DNA from: Cervus elaphus
Taxonomy: Eukaryota; Chordata; Mammalia; Artiodactyla; Cervidae
Direction: 5' to 3'
Length of the DNA: 64,000 nucleotides
Assembly: GCF_910594005.1 (NCBI RefSeq)
Contig: NC_057847.1
Coordinates: 53,148,001-53,212,000, forward strand
Below the pieces are notes generated by a model that was not told where the DNA came from, ran no database searches, and saw only the letters and a program-made list of their open reading frames with translations. Below are positions 11,255 to 23,104 of this stretch, one piece after another (positions within the stretch are counted from its first letter, which is position 1; every line of letters begins with the position of its first letter). The translations under genes were made by a program, and so were the position numbers.

Positions 11255-11728
11255 GAAAGAATAATTACATTGAGATGCTCTACTAAAAAAGTTCTGGCCT
11301 AGTGAAACAAACTAGTTTTTCGTCAAATAATTTCCATTGGAAACCTATCAAATGGTAATTTTTATTCCACATGTGAAAATATTTTTATGAAAAAATAGCT
11401 TGTGATATTATTGTGTCAAAAAATGAGGGATATTTATTGGCTTTGGAAGAGACCAGAAACTGATGGGTAATGGCTAGAGCACCCTTCACACAGCCCTGTG
11501 AGCACAGACCTAATCGTCTACCACTCACAACTCTTAGCCACTTCCACAACTCACTCTGACAAACATTACCACAAAACCACATGCTCCTCCAATTGCTTGA
11601 CAGAAGCTCAGCTTGAAAAAGTTTCCTTCAGTGTAGATTTTCATAATGTTTCCAGCTAGTGATAGAAATAAATGCTGTCACAGTCTGTGTGGGCTTGGCA
11701 CTCAAAGTCTTTGATACAAGAAAATGAA
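11255..11728. other. Unassigned stretch
   Basis: A 65-codon open frame on the minus strand (11385-11582) has no family I recognise and no supporting features. Nothing else is seen. Confidence 0.4.
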
Positions 11729-11730
11729 GG

Positions 11731-12480
11731 TGTGATTGGATGGCCATGCCCCAGGTCTCTGGTGAGTCCCTGGGATAGGCCACCAAGTAAGGGTCCTTAG
11801 TTTTCTGCAGGGAAGAATTCAAGAGCAAGACAGTAAAGTGAAAGAGTTAGTTAGATACACACTGCATAGACAGTATGTGGGATATCTCAGAAGACAAGAG
11901 GTAGGCCCCAAATATGGGGTGGTTAATTTGGAGGGCTGGTTAATTTCATAGGCTGAGGACTGGGAGGAATAGTCTAACTATCTTGGAGAAGGGGCGGGGA
12001 TTTCTAGGAATTGGGGCCCTACCCACATTTTGGCCTTTTATGGTTGGCCTTGGAACTCTCATGGCACCGTGGGTGTGTCATTTAGTGGAAAGGAAAGTGC
12101 TAGTTGCTCAGTCGTGTCCAGTTCTTAGTGACCCATGGGCTGTAGCCCCCCCAACTCCTCTGTCCATAGGATTCTCCAGGTAAGAATACTGCAGAGGGTT
12201 GCCATTTCCTTCTCCAGGGGATCTTCCAGATTCAGGAATTGAACACGAAGAGGTCTCACACACTGGAGGCAGATTCTTTACCATCTGAGCCACTAGAGAA
12301 ACATGTGTCATTTAGCATGCCAGTGTAGGACAGTGAGCGAATAATGAGGATCAAGGTACACTGGAATTTGAATCTTCTGCCATCTTGGACCTAGTAGATT
12401 TTAATCAATTTTTGTCATATCCTGTTCTTCTCAACACTTGCATCATTCTTTTAAACATTGTGACCTGCCTCTCTCCTTCC
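11731..12480 (-). mobile_element. Solo ERV LTR (diverged ruminant type), split by a SINE
   Basis: Read on the minus strand, the left part resembles the R/U5 region of a ruminant endogenous retrovirus LTR (cactttactgtcttgctctt, then ggacccttacttggtggcct). The right part (ccatcttggacctagtag on the plus strand, about 12380) would be U3. No gag, pol or env sequence adjoins it. The right boundary is uncertain and may reach about 12680. A Bov-tA inserted at 12086-12303. Confidence 0.5.
12086..12303 (-). mobile_element. Bov-tA SINE
   Basis: Minus-strand Bov-tA flanked by a perfect 12-base duplication, tgtgtcatttag, at 12074-12085 and 12304-12315, inside the LTR. Confidence 0.95.
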
Positions 12481-13440
12481 TATCCCAACTGGGGACTCAG
12501 ATAAAGGAGCGTGGGAGGCCTGGAAGATGAGAATAAAAGAGAAAATATCAAGAGTCAGGAAATAGGACAATATATGTCCCCCATGATGCAGATTCAGCTA
12601 TCCTTGGAGAACCTGGATAATATCCTATATTGTCTCTTTCCCAATGGGACAGAGGTGAGGCAAGACAATAATATTTGCTAAGTAGCAGAAATGTTCAGCT
12701 TTAGGTATGAGGTAGAGCATGTTTTGAGGTGATCAGTTTGGAGGAAGATTGGATTCTTGATAATCACTAAGCTGTTGGAAGACATGAGATAGCAGAGAGA
12801 GCCTGTGTGACTCTTTGAAAGACATCTGGACCACTTAAGCAGTGAGGTGTTCAAAGCAATGCTTCATTTCCACAGGGATGAAATTGCTGGGACATAGGTT
12901 GGAAATGAGGTAAATAAAATAAAAAAGAATTGTGATCCTAGTGGAGGAGAGGCATCAGGTGAGAAGCAAGCTCCATTGACTGACAGGCACCTAGGTTTCC
13001 TACAGATACAGCTAATATTCTTAGGGCTGAAAGTTCAACCTACCCACCCTGGTAACAGAGACGAAGTTGCAGTCACACACCATGCTAGATGAGGATTTGT
13101 GATACAGGACCCAAGGAGGCCAAAGCCTGTTGCCTGAAAAGATTTTCAATAGTTTTTAAGGACAATCATGGAAGTAAGTAAGGGATAGAGAAAGTTGCCT
13201 TTACCAGTTCTTTTTGTTTGATTTTGATGCCTTGATGCATCATTTGGGCAGCCTAGTTTGATTGCTCCCAAGTCAGGTCTCAGCTGTAGCATTTCATCCT
13301 TCTCATGCATCCTTTTACTGAAATATTAACATTCAACATATGTCTCTCTGCCATAATTTTAAAGTAATGACACTGAACAATGCAGTCCTTCTGGCAAGGA
13401 ATAGAGAAGGAGAAGTTTGGGGAAAGAGGTAGCATGATGT
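12481..13440. other. Unassigned, possibly single-copy DNA
   Basis: Slightly purine-rich, no open frame of note and no repeat I can name. The first 200 bases may still belong to the LTR. Confidence 0.4.
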
Positions 13441-13445
13441 TAGCA

Positions 13446-13650
13446 TAGCTTCTGGAACAAGACTGCCGGGGTGTGTGTGTATCCTTACTAAGGGTATGAT
13501 CGTGTTAACCTCTATGTGGCCTCAACTTCCTTATCTGTAAAATGGAAACAATAGTGGCAGTACTTACTGTGTTGGGCCATTGTCAAGATTAAATGAGAAA
13601 CTATAGGTAACATGCAGGGAAGAGTGCTCAATACAAAATTTCCAAGGAAT
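13446..13650 (+). mobile_element. MIR SINE
   Basis: The core cttccttatctgtaaaatgg and the following gattaaatgagaaactatag are diagnostic of a plus-strand MIR, the old tRNA-derived mammal-wide SINE. Confidence 0.85.
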
Positions 13651-13717
13651 CTCAGTGATTACTGCTTTTTGGAATTACCTGAATAAATCATGGCCTTGCA
13701 GTGGCCCTCTACTCATC

Positions 13718-13936
13718 CAGGTGTTGCTAGTGGTAAAGAACCCACCTGCCAACACAGGAGCCGTGAGACGTGGATTCGATCCCTGGGTTGGGAAGATCCC
13801 CTGGAGGAGGGCACGGTAACCCACTCCAGTGGGTATTTTTGCCTGGAGAATCCCATGGACATGGGAGCCTGGGGTGCTATGGTCCAGGGGTCATATAGAG
13901 TTGGACACGGCTTAAGTTACTTAGCATGGGTACACA
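13718..13936 (+). mobile_element. Bov-tA SINE (gctagtggtaaag variant)
   Basis: Starts with the gttgctagtggtaaagaac head and contains a box B-like ggattcgatccc. Flanks ctactcatc (13709-13717) and ctacacatc (13937-13945) are a near-perfect duplication. Confidence 0.9.
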
Positions 13937-13945
13937 CTACACATC

Positions 13946-14560
13946 AGTAGGGGATGAAAGATTAGACCTAAAAGATCAAACCTAAAAGATGGAAACACAT
14001 CTAGAACACCCATATCTGTAAATTTATCTTTAAACTCCACATTATGGGATGAGTAGTTAAAATAATTGATATACTGTAGCTGAACTACCTATAAATATGT
14101 CTTAAAGGAAGCACTTTCACTCTTTAGATAGAGCTAAGCCTCCAGGAATGACCTGAAGACAGCATCATTTATTGCTGAAGCCTAGCTGAATTTAACTTGT
14201 TGTGTCTCATCTTTCCTTTAACTTTATAGTATGTGGGGAAAAAAAATTCATCCATTTAAAAAAAAGTTGTATAATTTGCTTTTATTAACTTGGGTAGCAT
14301 TTTACCCTCTCTTCTTGATACTTTAAATGAGGCTTTTTCTATGTGTGTGGCAAAATGCTCATTATATTAGTAAAAGGTAAATTGTTTTCATAATTAGACT
14401 TAGATAAAACAGAATAATCAATGAGTGGATGTATAAAAAAATCTTAGCTTTTTAGTTGTTTTGTTTGTATAAAGTTGTACACACAGTGAAATCTGAGATC
14501 ATAATTCTTAAATCATATTTTATACTATGCCTTATTTTTGTATTGATATGCAAAGTATTT
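13946..14560. other. Unassigned AT-rich DNA
   Basis: Nothing gene-like is visible. A short direct repeat, cctaaaagat, occurs near 13968 and 13981. Confidence 0.45.
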
Positions 14561-15196
14561 TTAAATTTTTTAAAAAATTATTTGAAATATAGTTGATTTA
14601 TTAATAAAAAGGAGTGTTAGTCTCTAGTGTATAGCACAGAGATTCTTTTTAAAGATTATGTTTGATATAAGTGATTACATGTTATTGGGTATAATTCCCT
14701 GTGCTAGACCATAAATTATTGTTGCTTGTCTATTTCATGTCTAGCAGTTTGTATTTGTTAATCCCATAGCCTTTCCTCCCCTTTCACTTTGGGTAATCAT
14801 AAGTTTGTTTTCCATGTTTGAGAGTCTGTTCCTGTTTTGTGAAATGCAATGAAATGACGTTAGTCACTCAGTCGTGTCTGACTCTGCAGTCCCATGGACT
14901 GTAGCCCGCCAGGCTCCTCTGTCCATGGGATTCTCCAGGCAAGAATATTGGAGTGGGCAGTCATTCTCTTCTTCAGGGAATCTTCCCAACCCAGGGATCA
15001 AACTGAAGTCTCCCACATTGCAGGCAGATTCTTTACAGTCTGAGCCACCAGGGAAGCCCATTCCCGTTTTATAAATACATGCAATTGTATTACCTTTTAG
15101 ATTCCACATATGAATTATATCATATAGTATTTGTCTCTATCTTGGCAATATTTCATTCTCTTTATGGCTAAGTTATATCCCATTTTGTGTACGTGT
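14561..15196 (-). mobile_element. L1 3'UTR fragment, split by a Bov-tA
   Basis: A minus-strand L1 3'UTR (aatatagttgatttatt at the left, tagattccacatatgaatta at the right) reaching toward ORF2. A Bov-tA interrupts it at 14844-15060. Confidence 0.8.
14844..15060 (-). mobile_element. Bov-tA SINE
   Basis: Minus-strand Bov-tA. The duplication is ttcctgttttgtgaa (14829-14843) and ttcccgttttataaa (15061-15075), 12 of 15 matching, within the L1 3'UTR. Confidence 0.92.
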
Positions 15197-15216
15197 GTGG
15201 GGGGGGGGAGGGCACA

Positions 15217-15431
15217 TGTTGAAATCGCTTCAGTAGTGTCCTGACTTTCTGTGACCCTATGGACTGTACGCTGCCATGCTGCACCATCCATGGGGTTTTC
15301 CTGACAAGAATACTGGAGTGGGTTGCCATGCCCTCTGCCAGGGGATCTTCCTGACCCACGGCTTAAACCCACATCTCTTGCATTGGCAGGTGGATTCTTA
15401 AGCACTAGTCATTAGCACCACCCGGGAACCC
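15217..15431 (-). mobile_element. Bov-tA SINE
   Basis: Minus-strand Bov-tA, diverged, preceded by a ten-G run (15199-15208) and followed by a GT/GC dinucleotide stretch (about 15433-15456). Confidence 0.85.
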
Positions 15432-15456
15432 GTTTGTGTGTGTGTGCGTGCGTGTG

Positions 15457-15566
15457 CTCACGAGAGACCTTAGTCGCTCAGTTGTGTTCAACTCTTTGTG
15501 ACCCTTTGGACTGTAGCACACAAGGCTCCTCTGTCCGTGGGATTTTTCAGGCAAGAACACTGGAGC
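15457..15566 (-). mobile_element. Bov-tA/Bov-A fragment truncated by an LTR
   Basis: Begins like a second minus-strand Bov-tA and stops after aacactggag, where the ERV LTR starts. Confidence 0.8.
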
Positions 15567-15568
15567 AG

Positions 15569-16432
15569 TGATAGTTTATGGTGAATGGTGTCAGATTCAT
15601 GGTCTCTGAAGAAGATTTAGCTTTGGGACCAGGGACCAGGCTTGATCCCTCAAGAGCTTTTGTGTAGCAGAGTTTTACAAAAGTGAAAAAGGGACAGAGA
15701 AAGCTTCTGACACAGACATCAGAAGGTTGATAAAGAGTGGCCCCCTTGCTAGTCTTAGCAAGGGAGCTATGTACTTTTTTAATTAGTTATTACAATAAAT
15801 CAAAAGAGTGTTTCAAGGTTGTAAAAATCTTACTACATCCACTCCCACAATTTACATTTTAAGATAACAGGATTAGAACTAACAATAGAAAGATCTTACC
15901 AGACCCACTCCCATAATATACATTTTAGGATAACAGGATTAGTCAAAGGTTTTAAAGAAGGAGAGACTGTCCTCAAGTAGAATACTTACCTGGTGGCTCA
16001 GATGGTAAAGTGTCTGCCTACAATGCAGGAGACCCAGGTTCGATCACTGAGTCGGGAAGATCCTCTGGAGAAGGAAATGGCAACCCACTCCTGCACTCTT
16101 GCCTTTAAAATCCCATGGACGGAGGAGCCTGGTAGGCTACAGTCCATGGGGTTGCAAAGGGTTGGACATGACTGAACAACTTCACTTTCACTTATATAAT
16201 CCTTACTAAGACTAAGGAATGTAGGAGGAAAAAAAAAATTGTCCTTTCCTCCTGCTTGAGAATTCCAGACCCCTATCTTCTCTTGGAGAGACCCAGACCC
16301 CTCTCTCCTCCTTGGGACTTATCAACCTACCTAGGAATTGTCTCAGTAGGTTGCTATTTCCTTCTCTCTGAGATCTTCCCAATCTAGGGATCAACCCATC
16401 TCTCCTGTGTCTCTTATCACCCGAAACTATCA
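15569..16432 (-). mobile_element. Solo ERV LTR of ruminant (BTLTR1-like) type with a nested Bov-tA
   Basis: The ends form a perfect 9-base inverted repeat, tgatagttt (15569-15577) and aaactatca (16424-16432), with TG and CA termini as expected of an LTR. Read on the minus strand, the left part is R/U5-like: aaaactctgctacacaaaag follows a mutated polyadenylation signal (gtaaaa instead of aataaa). No internal retroviral genes are present. A clean target duplication was not found, and the flanking SINE does not resume on the right, so a local rearrangement is likely. The family name is from memory. Confidence 0.72.
15988..16194 (+). mobile_element. Bov-tA SINE with recognisable pol III boxes
   Basis: Plus-strand Bov-tA within the LTR. 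The box A-like tggctcagatgg is at 15994-16005 and the box B-like ggttcgatcac at 16037-16047. It ends in ttcactttcac. Confidence 0.9.
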
Positions 16433-16433
16433 C

Positions 16434-16495
16434 AGCACTGTTAATCAGCTATACCCCAATACAAAATAAAAATTTTAAAAGAAAAAAGAAAAATG
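16434..16495 (+). mobile_element. Short L1 3' terminal fragment
   Basis: ctgttaatcagctatacccc followed by an A-rich tail is the extreme 3' end of a ruminant L1, about 60 bases, directly abutting the LTR. Confidence 0.6.
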
Positions 16496-16748
16496 CCAAT
16501 TGTTTAACCTTGACTTAATCATGCACTTTAATGTAACCATTGCCATTTTCCCATCCTGTCTTAGAAAGTAACTTCCTCACCATTTGTGAAGTTCAATTTT
16601 AGGGTTCTATTCCTTCCAGGGCTCACATGCATCATAGGAATCTCAGCTGTGGGACATGAGGCCAACTTGCCACCGCCTTCTTACATCTGCCAAGGCTTTT
16701 CCCACACATCATCCATCTCGATCCACTCACCTGTTGAGGTCATTTGTG
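16496..16748. other. Unassigned stretch
   Basis: No repeat or gene recognised. Confidence 0.4.
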
Positions 16749-16756
16749 TTAATTAA

Positions 16757-16938
16757 ATGCTAATTTTTTTTTTTTTTAACCATTTTAAAGTACAATTAAT
16801 TTGCAGCGTTGTGTTAGCTTCAAGTTTATGGCAAGGTTATTCAGTTTTATATATATTCTTTTTCAGATTCTTATCCACTATATGTTATTATAAGATATTA
16901 GATATATTTCCCTGTGCTATATGGTCAGACTTACTTTT
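16757..16938 (-). mobile_element. Short L1 3'UTR insertion
   Basis: A T-run followed by a minus-strand L1 3'UTR that stops after ccctgtgctatatgg. Flanks share ttaattaa (16749-16756 and 16939-16946), so this is a small truncated insertion beside the poly(T) end of the next L1. Confidence 0.65.
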
Positions 16939-17170
16939 TAATTAATTTTTATTGGAGTATATTTGCTCTGCAATGTTGTTAGTTTTTCTGCAATGTTGAA
17001 CAGCAAAACAAATCAGCTATATATATATATAGACACACATATATTTATGTATATATATATATTCTATCTCTTTTTTTAAATTTCCTTCTCATTTAGCACA
17101 GAGCATTGAGTAGAGTTCTCTGTGCTACACAGTAGGTTCTCATTACTTATCTACTTTATACATAATATCA

Positions 17171-17422
17171 TTGCTGCTGCTGCTGCTAAGTCGCTTCAGT
17201 GGTGTCTGACTCTATGCAACCCCATAGACGGCAGCCCACCAGGCTCCCCCGTCCCTGGGATTCTCCAGGCAAGAACACTTGAGTGGGTTGCCATTTCCTT
17301 CTTCAATGCATGAAAGCGAAGTCGCTCAGGCATGTCCGACTCTTAGTGACCCTGTGGACTGCAGCCCACCAGGCTCCTCCATCCATAAGATTTTCCAGGC
17401 AAGAGTACTGGAGTGGGGTGCC
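17171..17422 (-). mobile_element. Bov-A2 SINE
   Basis: Two minus-strand Bov-A units (17171-about 17305 and about 17306-17422), starting with a (ctg) run. They interrupt the 3'UTR of L1-A between cataatatca and catagtgtct, a degraded duplication. Confidence 0.9.
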
Positions 17423-18210
17423 ATAGTGTCTTATCTATTCATCCCAATCTCTCAATTCATCCAACCCTTGCTTTCCCCCATGGTATCCACTTGTTTATTC
17501 TCTATATCTATGTCTCTATTTGTGCTTGGCAAATAAGATCACTGATTCCACATATATGCATTAATATATATTTGTTTCTCTGATTCTAACTTATTTCACT
17601 CCGTATAAGAGTTTCTAAGTCCATCCATGTGTCTGCAAATGACTCAACTGTGTTCCTTTTTATGTGGAGTAATATTCCATCATCTCTATGTACCACATCT
17701 TCTTTATTCATTCCTCCGTTGATGGACATTTATTTTGCTTCCATGTCTCAGCTATTGTGAATAGTGCTTCTATGAACATAGAGGGTGGATGTATCTTTTG
17801 AATTGTATTTTTGTCAAGGTGTATGCCCAGGAGTGGGATTGTTGGATCATATATATGGTAATTCTCCTTTTAGTTTTCTGAGAGCCTCCATGCTGTTTCC
17901 CATAGTGGCTCCACAAACTTACATTCCCACCAGCGGTATACGGGGGTCTACTTTTCTCCAGACCCTTGCCAGCATTTGTTGTCTGTATACATTTTAATGA
18001 TGGCCATTCTGACTGCTGTGAGGTGGTACTTCATTGGAGTTTTGATTTGTGTTTCTCTAACATTAGTGATGTTGAACATGTTTTCCTGTGCCTCTTGGCC
18101 ATCTGTATGTCTATGACTTCTTTGGAGACTTACCTACAGGTCTTCTACCTATTTTTTGATTGGATTGTTTTTGTTGTTGTTGAATTGTATGAGCTTTTTG
18201 TACATTTGTG

Positions 18211-18428
18211 GGGAGCTTCCACAGTATCTCAGTGGTAAAGAGTCTGCCTGGACTGCAGAAGAGGGAGACACAGATTCAATCCCTGGGTCAGGAAGATCCC
18301 CTGGAGAAGGAAATAGCAACCCACTCTAGTATTTTTGCCTGGAAAATCCCATGAACAGAGGAGCCTGGTGGGCTGCAGTCCATGGGGTCACAAAAGAGTT
18401 GGGCATGACTTAATGACTGAGGATGCAT
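18211..18428 (+). mobile_element. Bov-tA SINE
   Basis: Plus-strand Bov-tA in the ORF2 3' end of L1-A. Similar flanks gctttttgtacatttg (from 18193) and gctttgtatgatttgg (18429-18444) mark the target site. Confidence 0.88.
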
Positions 18429-19089
18429 GCTTTGTATGATTTGGAGATTAAGTCATTGTCAGTAACATCAATTGCAAATATTTTCTTCCATTCTGTAGGT
18501 TGTTTTTGCTTGTTTGTTTTATGGTTTCCTTTGCTGTGCAAAAGCTTGTAAGTTTGATTGGGTCACATTTGTTTATTTCTAGTTTTATTTCCATTGCCTT
18601 GGGAGATTAAGAAAACATTGAAACAATTTATGTCAGAGAATGTTTTACATATTTTCTCTTCTAGATGTTCCATGGTGTAATGTCTTTAAGCCATTTTGAG
18701 TCTATTTTTTGCATGGTATGAGGGTGTGTTCTAACATTATTGATTTCCATGCAGTTATCCAACTGTCCCAGTATCACCTGCTGAAGACACTGTCTTATTT
18801 CCACTTTATATTCTTCCGTCCTTTGTGGAAGATTTATTGACTTTACGTGTGTGGGTTTATTTCTGGGCTCTCTATTCTGTTCCATTGATACATATGGCTG
18901 CTTTTGCACCAAGGCCACACTGCTTTTATTACTGAAACTTTGTTGTGTTGTCTGAAGTCTGAGGGTGACATGCTTTCTGTTTCCCCCTGTCAGAATTGTT
19001 TGGGCAATTCTGTGTCTTCTATGGTCCCAAATAAATCTTTGGATTATTTGTTCTATTTCTGTGAAATATGTTGTGGGTAATTTGATAGG

Positions 19090-19609
19090 ATAAACTGTGA
19101 TAAACTGATATAGTGTATTAAAAAGCAGAGACATCACTTTGCCAACACAGGTCTGTAAAGTGAAAGCTATGGCTTTTCCAGTAGTCATGTACAGATGTGA
19201 GAGTTGGACCATAATGAAGGCTGAGTGCCAAAGAATTGATGGCTTTCAAACTGTGGTGCTGGAGAAGACTCTTGAGAGCCCTTTGAACAGCAAGGAGATC
19301 AAGCCAGTCAATCCTAAAGGAAATCAACCCTAAATATTCACTGGAAGGAGTGATGCTGAAGCTGAAGCTCCAATACTTTGCCCATCTGATGCAAGAACTG
19401 ACTCATTGGAAAAGACCCTGATGCTGGGAAAGATTGAAGGTGGGAGGAGAAGGGGACAACAGAGGATGAGACAGTTAAATAACATCACTGAATTAATGGA
19501 CATGAGTTGGAGCAAACTCTGGGAGATAGTGAAGGACAGGGAAGTCTGGAGTGCTCCAGTTTATGGGGTTGCAAAGAGTCAGAAGTGACTTAGCGACTGG
19601 ACAACAACA
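19090..19609 (+). mobile_element. BovB LINE, 3' 520 bases
   Basis: Plus-strand 5'-truncated BovB, ending in the typical actggacaacaacaa tail. A perfect 11-base duplication, aatttgatagg, lies at 19079-19089 and 19610-19620 within L1-A. Confidence 0.95.
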
Positions 19610-20387
19610 AATTTGATAGGGATCACATTAAAACTGTAGACTGCTTTGCATAGTTTTGTCATTTTAACAATGTTAATTCTTCTAATCCAAGAGCATGAGA
19701 TATCTTTCTATTTATTTGAATCCTCTTTAATTTCTTTATTAGTATTTTTTATAGGTCTCAGCGTATAGATCATTCACCTCCTTTGTCAGCTTTATTTCTA
19801 AGTTTGTTTGTGGGTTTTTTGGGGGGGAGGGGATGCTTTTGAAAGGCACTGTTTTTCTTTTACATTCCCTTTAGGATAGCTTATCATTAGTGTAAATAAA
19901 TTCGATTGATTTCTGAAGGCTAATCTTGTATCCTACTCCGTTGCTAATTCATTTATTAAATCTATTAGTTTTTCTGTGGGGTCCTTAGGGTTTTCTGTAT
20001 ATAGTATGTCATCTGCATATAGTAACAATTTTACCTCTTCCCTTCCAATTTGTTTACCTTTTTTCTTTTTCTTATTGGATTGTTGTGGCTAGGACTTCCA
20101 ATGCTATGTTAAATAGGAGTGGTGAGAGTAAGAATCCTTGTCTTGCCCCATATTTTGACAGGAAGGCTTTCAGCTATTCACTGTTGAGTATTTTATTGAC
20201 TGAGCTTGTAATAAATGACTTTTACTATATTGATATATGTCCCCTGTATACCCACTTTGGTAAGTTTTTATCATGAGTGGATGTTGAATTTTGTAAAATG
20301 CTTTTTATGTATCTGTTGAGATCATCAGGTGATTTTTTACTTTTCTTTTGTTAATGTGGTATATTACATTGATTTGCATATGTTAAA

Positions 20388-20579
20388 CTATCCTTGTGAA
20401 CTTGGAATGAATCCCATGTGATCATGATGTATTGATCTTTTTATGTGTTGTTGAATTCTGTTTGATAATATTTTGTTGAGAATTTTGGCATTTATATTCA
20501 AGTAAATTGTCCTGTACTTCTCTTTTTTGGTGGTATCTTTATCTGGTTTTGGTATCAGGGTGATGATAAATTCATACAA
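20388..20579 (-). pseudogene. L1-A ORF2 reverse transcriptase fragment
   Basis: Part of the L1 reverse transcriptase, the enzyme that copies L1 RNA at nicked chromosomal DNA. A clear open stretch carries TLIPKPDKDTTKKEKYRTI and later ILNKILSNRIQQHIKR, both typical of the N-terminal palm and fingers. It is only 63 codons long because frameshifts interrupt on both sides. Confidence 0.8.
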
Positions 20580-21647
20580 TGTATTTAGGAGTTTTCCTTA
20601 CTTTATGATCTTTTGGAAGAGATTGAGAAGGATTAATAGGAATACTTTTTGTATGTTTGGTAGAATTCACCTGTGAAGCCACCTGGTCCTGGACTTTTAT
20701 TTCTAGGGAGTTTATTATTATTATTAAAGATTCTGTTTCACTTCTAGTGATTCATCTTTTCAAATTATCTAGTTCTTGACTAAATTTTTGTGGGCTGTAT
20801 GTTTCTAAAAAGTTGTTCATTTCTTCTCAGTTGTCAATTTTTTGGGCTTAATTATTCATAGTATTCTCTCTCTCTCTCTTTTTTTTTTTTTTTTTTGTAT
20901 TTCTGTGCTTATCAGTTGTGATTTATATTTCTTCGTTTCTTATTTTGTTTATTTGGGTTTTCTCTTTTTTTTTGCTTGGTGAGTCTGGCCAGAGATTTGT
21001 CAACTTTTTTTTATCCTTTCAAAGAACCAGCTCTTGGGTTTATTGATTTTTTTTTCTATTGTTGTTATAACTCTTTATGTATTTCCATCCTGATCTTTAT
21101 TTCTTTATTATTTCCTTTCTTCTGCTAAATTTAGGTTTTGTATGCTCTTCTTTTTGTAATTCATTTATGTGGTATGTTAGGTTGTTTATTTGAGATTTTT
21201 CTTTTTTTTTTCAGAAAGGCCTATTTTGCTATGAACTTCTAAGAACTGCTTTTGCTTCATTCCATAGATTTTGTATTGGTTGTATTTTCATTGTTGATTG
21301 TCTTAAGGTATTTTTATATTTTCAATTTTTGATTTTCTCATTGACCCATTAGTTTTATAGTAGCATGTTGCTTAGTTTCCATTTAACCTTTTTTTTTTTT
21401 TTTTTAATAAATTCTTTTCCTGTGGTTGATTTCTAATTTCACTCCACTGCGGTCACAGAAGATTCTTGAAATAATTTTATACTCTTAAATTTGTTGCAGT
21501 TAGCTTTGTGCCCTGGTATGTGGTGAATGCTAGAGAATGTTCCAGATGCACTTGAAAAGTATGTGTATTTTGTATTCTTTAATGGATGTAATGTTTTGAA
21601 AGTATCAATTAAGTCTCTCTCTTCCATTGTGTCATTTAGAATATCTG

Positions 21648-21872
21648 TTACCTTATGCATTTCCTTCTAGAAGATCTATCCATTGACGTGAGCAGGGTGT
21701 TAAAGTCTTCTACTATTAATGAATCCTGATTATTTTCTCCCTTTATTTCTGTTAGTATTTGTTTTATATATTTGGGTGCTTTCATATTAGATGCACATAT
21801 GATTATGAGTGTAAGTTCCCCTTCTTGTATTGATGCTTTTATTATTATATACGGTCCTTTATCTTCCTTCAT
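21648..21872 (-). pseudogene. L1-A ORF2 endonuclease fragment
   Basis: Part of the apurinic-like endonuclease domain that nicks target DNA for L1 insertion. Visible landmarks are KQILTEIKGENNQDSLIV and the downstream EDFNT, which stands where intact L1s have GDFNT around a catalytic Asp/Asn pair; the glycine is replaced by glutamate. It ends with LDRS-like MDRSSRRK. The frame is broken at 21648 by flanking stops. Confidence 0.78.
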
Positions 21873-22531
21873 GGACTTTGTTTTAAAGCCTGCCTTATCT
21901 GATATGAGTCAGTTCAGTTCAGTTGCTCAGTCGTGTCCGACTCTTTGTGACACCATGAATCTCAGCATGCCAGGCCTCCATGTCCATCACAAACTCCTGG
22001 AGTTTACTCAAACTCATGCCCATCGAGTCGGTGATGCCATCCAACCATCTCATCCTCTGTTGTCCCCTTCTCCTCCTGCCCCCAATCCCTCCCAGCATCA
22101 GGGTCTTTTCCAATGAGTCAGCTTCACATGGTGTGGCCAAAGTATTGGAGTTTCAGCTTCAGCATCAGTCCTTCCAAAGAACACCCAGGACTGATCTCCT
22201 TCAGGATGGACTGGTTGGATCTCCTTGCAGTCCAAGGGACTCTCAAGAGTCTTCTCCAACACCATAGTTCAAAAGCATCAATTTTTCAGGGCTCCGCTTT
22301 CTTCACAGTCCAACTCTCACATCCATACATGACCACTGGAAAAACCATAGCCTTGACCAGATGAACCTTCGTTGGCAAAGCAATGTCTCTGCTTTTTAAT
22401 ATGCTGTCTAGGCTGGTCATAACTTTCCTTCCAAGTTGTAAACGTCTCTTAATTTCATGACTGCAGTCACCATCTGCAGTGATTTTGGAGCCCCCAAAAA
22501 TAGTCTGACACTGTTTCCACTGTCTCCCCGT

Positions 22532-22798
22532 CTATTTCCCATGAGGTGATGGGACCAGATGCCGTTTTGTTTTCTGAATGTTGAGCTTTAAGCCAACTTT
22601 TTCACTCTCTTCTTTCACTCTCATCAAGAGGCTTTTTAGTTCCTCTTCACTTTCTGCCATAAGGGTGGTGTCATCTGCATATCTGAAGTTATTGAAATTT
22701 CTCCCAGCAATCTTAATTCCAGCTTGTGCTTCTTCCAGCCCAGCATTTCTCATGATGTACTCTGCATATAAGTTAAATAAAGCAGGGTGACAATACAC
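22532..22798 (-). pseudogene. BovB reverse transcriptase fragment with YADD box
   Basis: 88 codons of the BovB palm domain. The catalytic box reads FRYADDTTLMAES, with both aspartates intact. It is preceded by NLYAEYIMRNAG and followed by the conserved SLLMRVKEESEKVGLKLNIQ. The frame then meets stops, and upstream motif A lies in another frame (about 22930-23050). It shows that this copy decayed mainly by frameshift rather than by loss of catalytic residues. Confidence 0.85.
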
Positions 22799-23104
22799 AG
22801 CCTTGACGTACTCCTTTTCCTATTTGGAACCAGTCTGTTGTTCCATGTCCAGTTCTAATTGTTGCTTCCTGACCTGCATACAGGTTTCTCAAGAGGCAGG
22901 TCAGGTGGTCTGGTAGTCCCATCTCTTTCAGAATTTTCCACAGTTTATTGTGATCCACACATCAAAGGCTTTGGCGTAGTCAATAAAGCAGAAATAGATG
23001 TTTTTCTGGAACTCTCTTGCTTTTTCGATGATCCAGAGGATATTGGCAATTTGATCTCTGGTTTCTCTGCCTTTTCTAAAACCAGCTTGAACATCTGGAA
23101 GTTC

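Noticed and set aside
11385..11582. 65-codon minus-strand frame
   Set aside because: No recognised family, no splice sites, and its length is within chance expectation.
11731..16432. A provirus with the two LTRs at 11731 and 15569 as its ends
   Set aside because: The two LTRs have unrelated sequences, and no gag, pol or env-like text lies between them; the interval holds MIR, Bov-tA and L1.
18661..19212. A 183-codon minus-strand open frame
   Set aside because: It joins antisense BovB to L1 ORF2 text across an insertion boundary. The fusion is accidental. Only the part left of 19079 is L1 sense.
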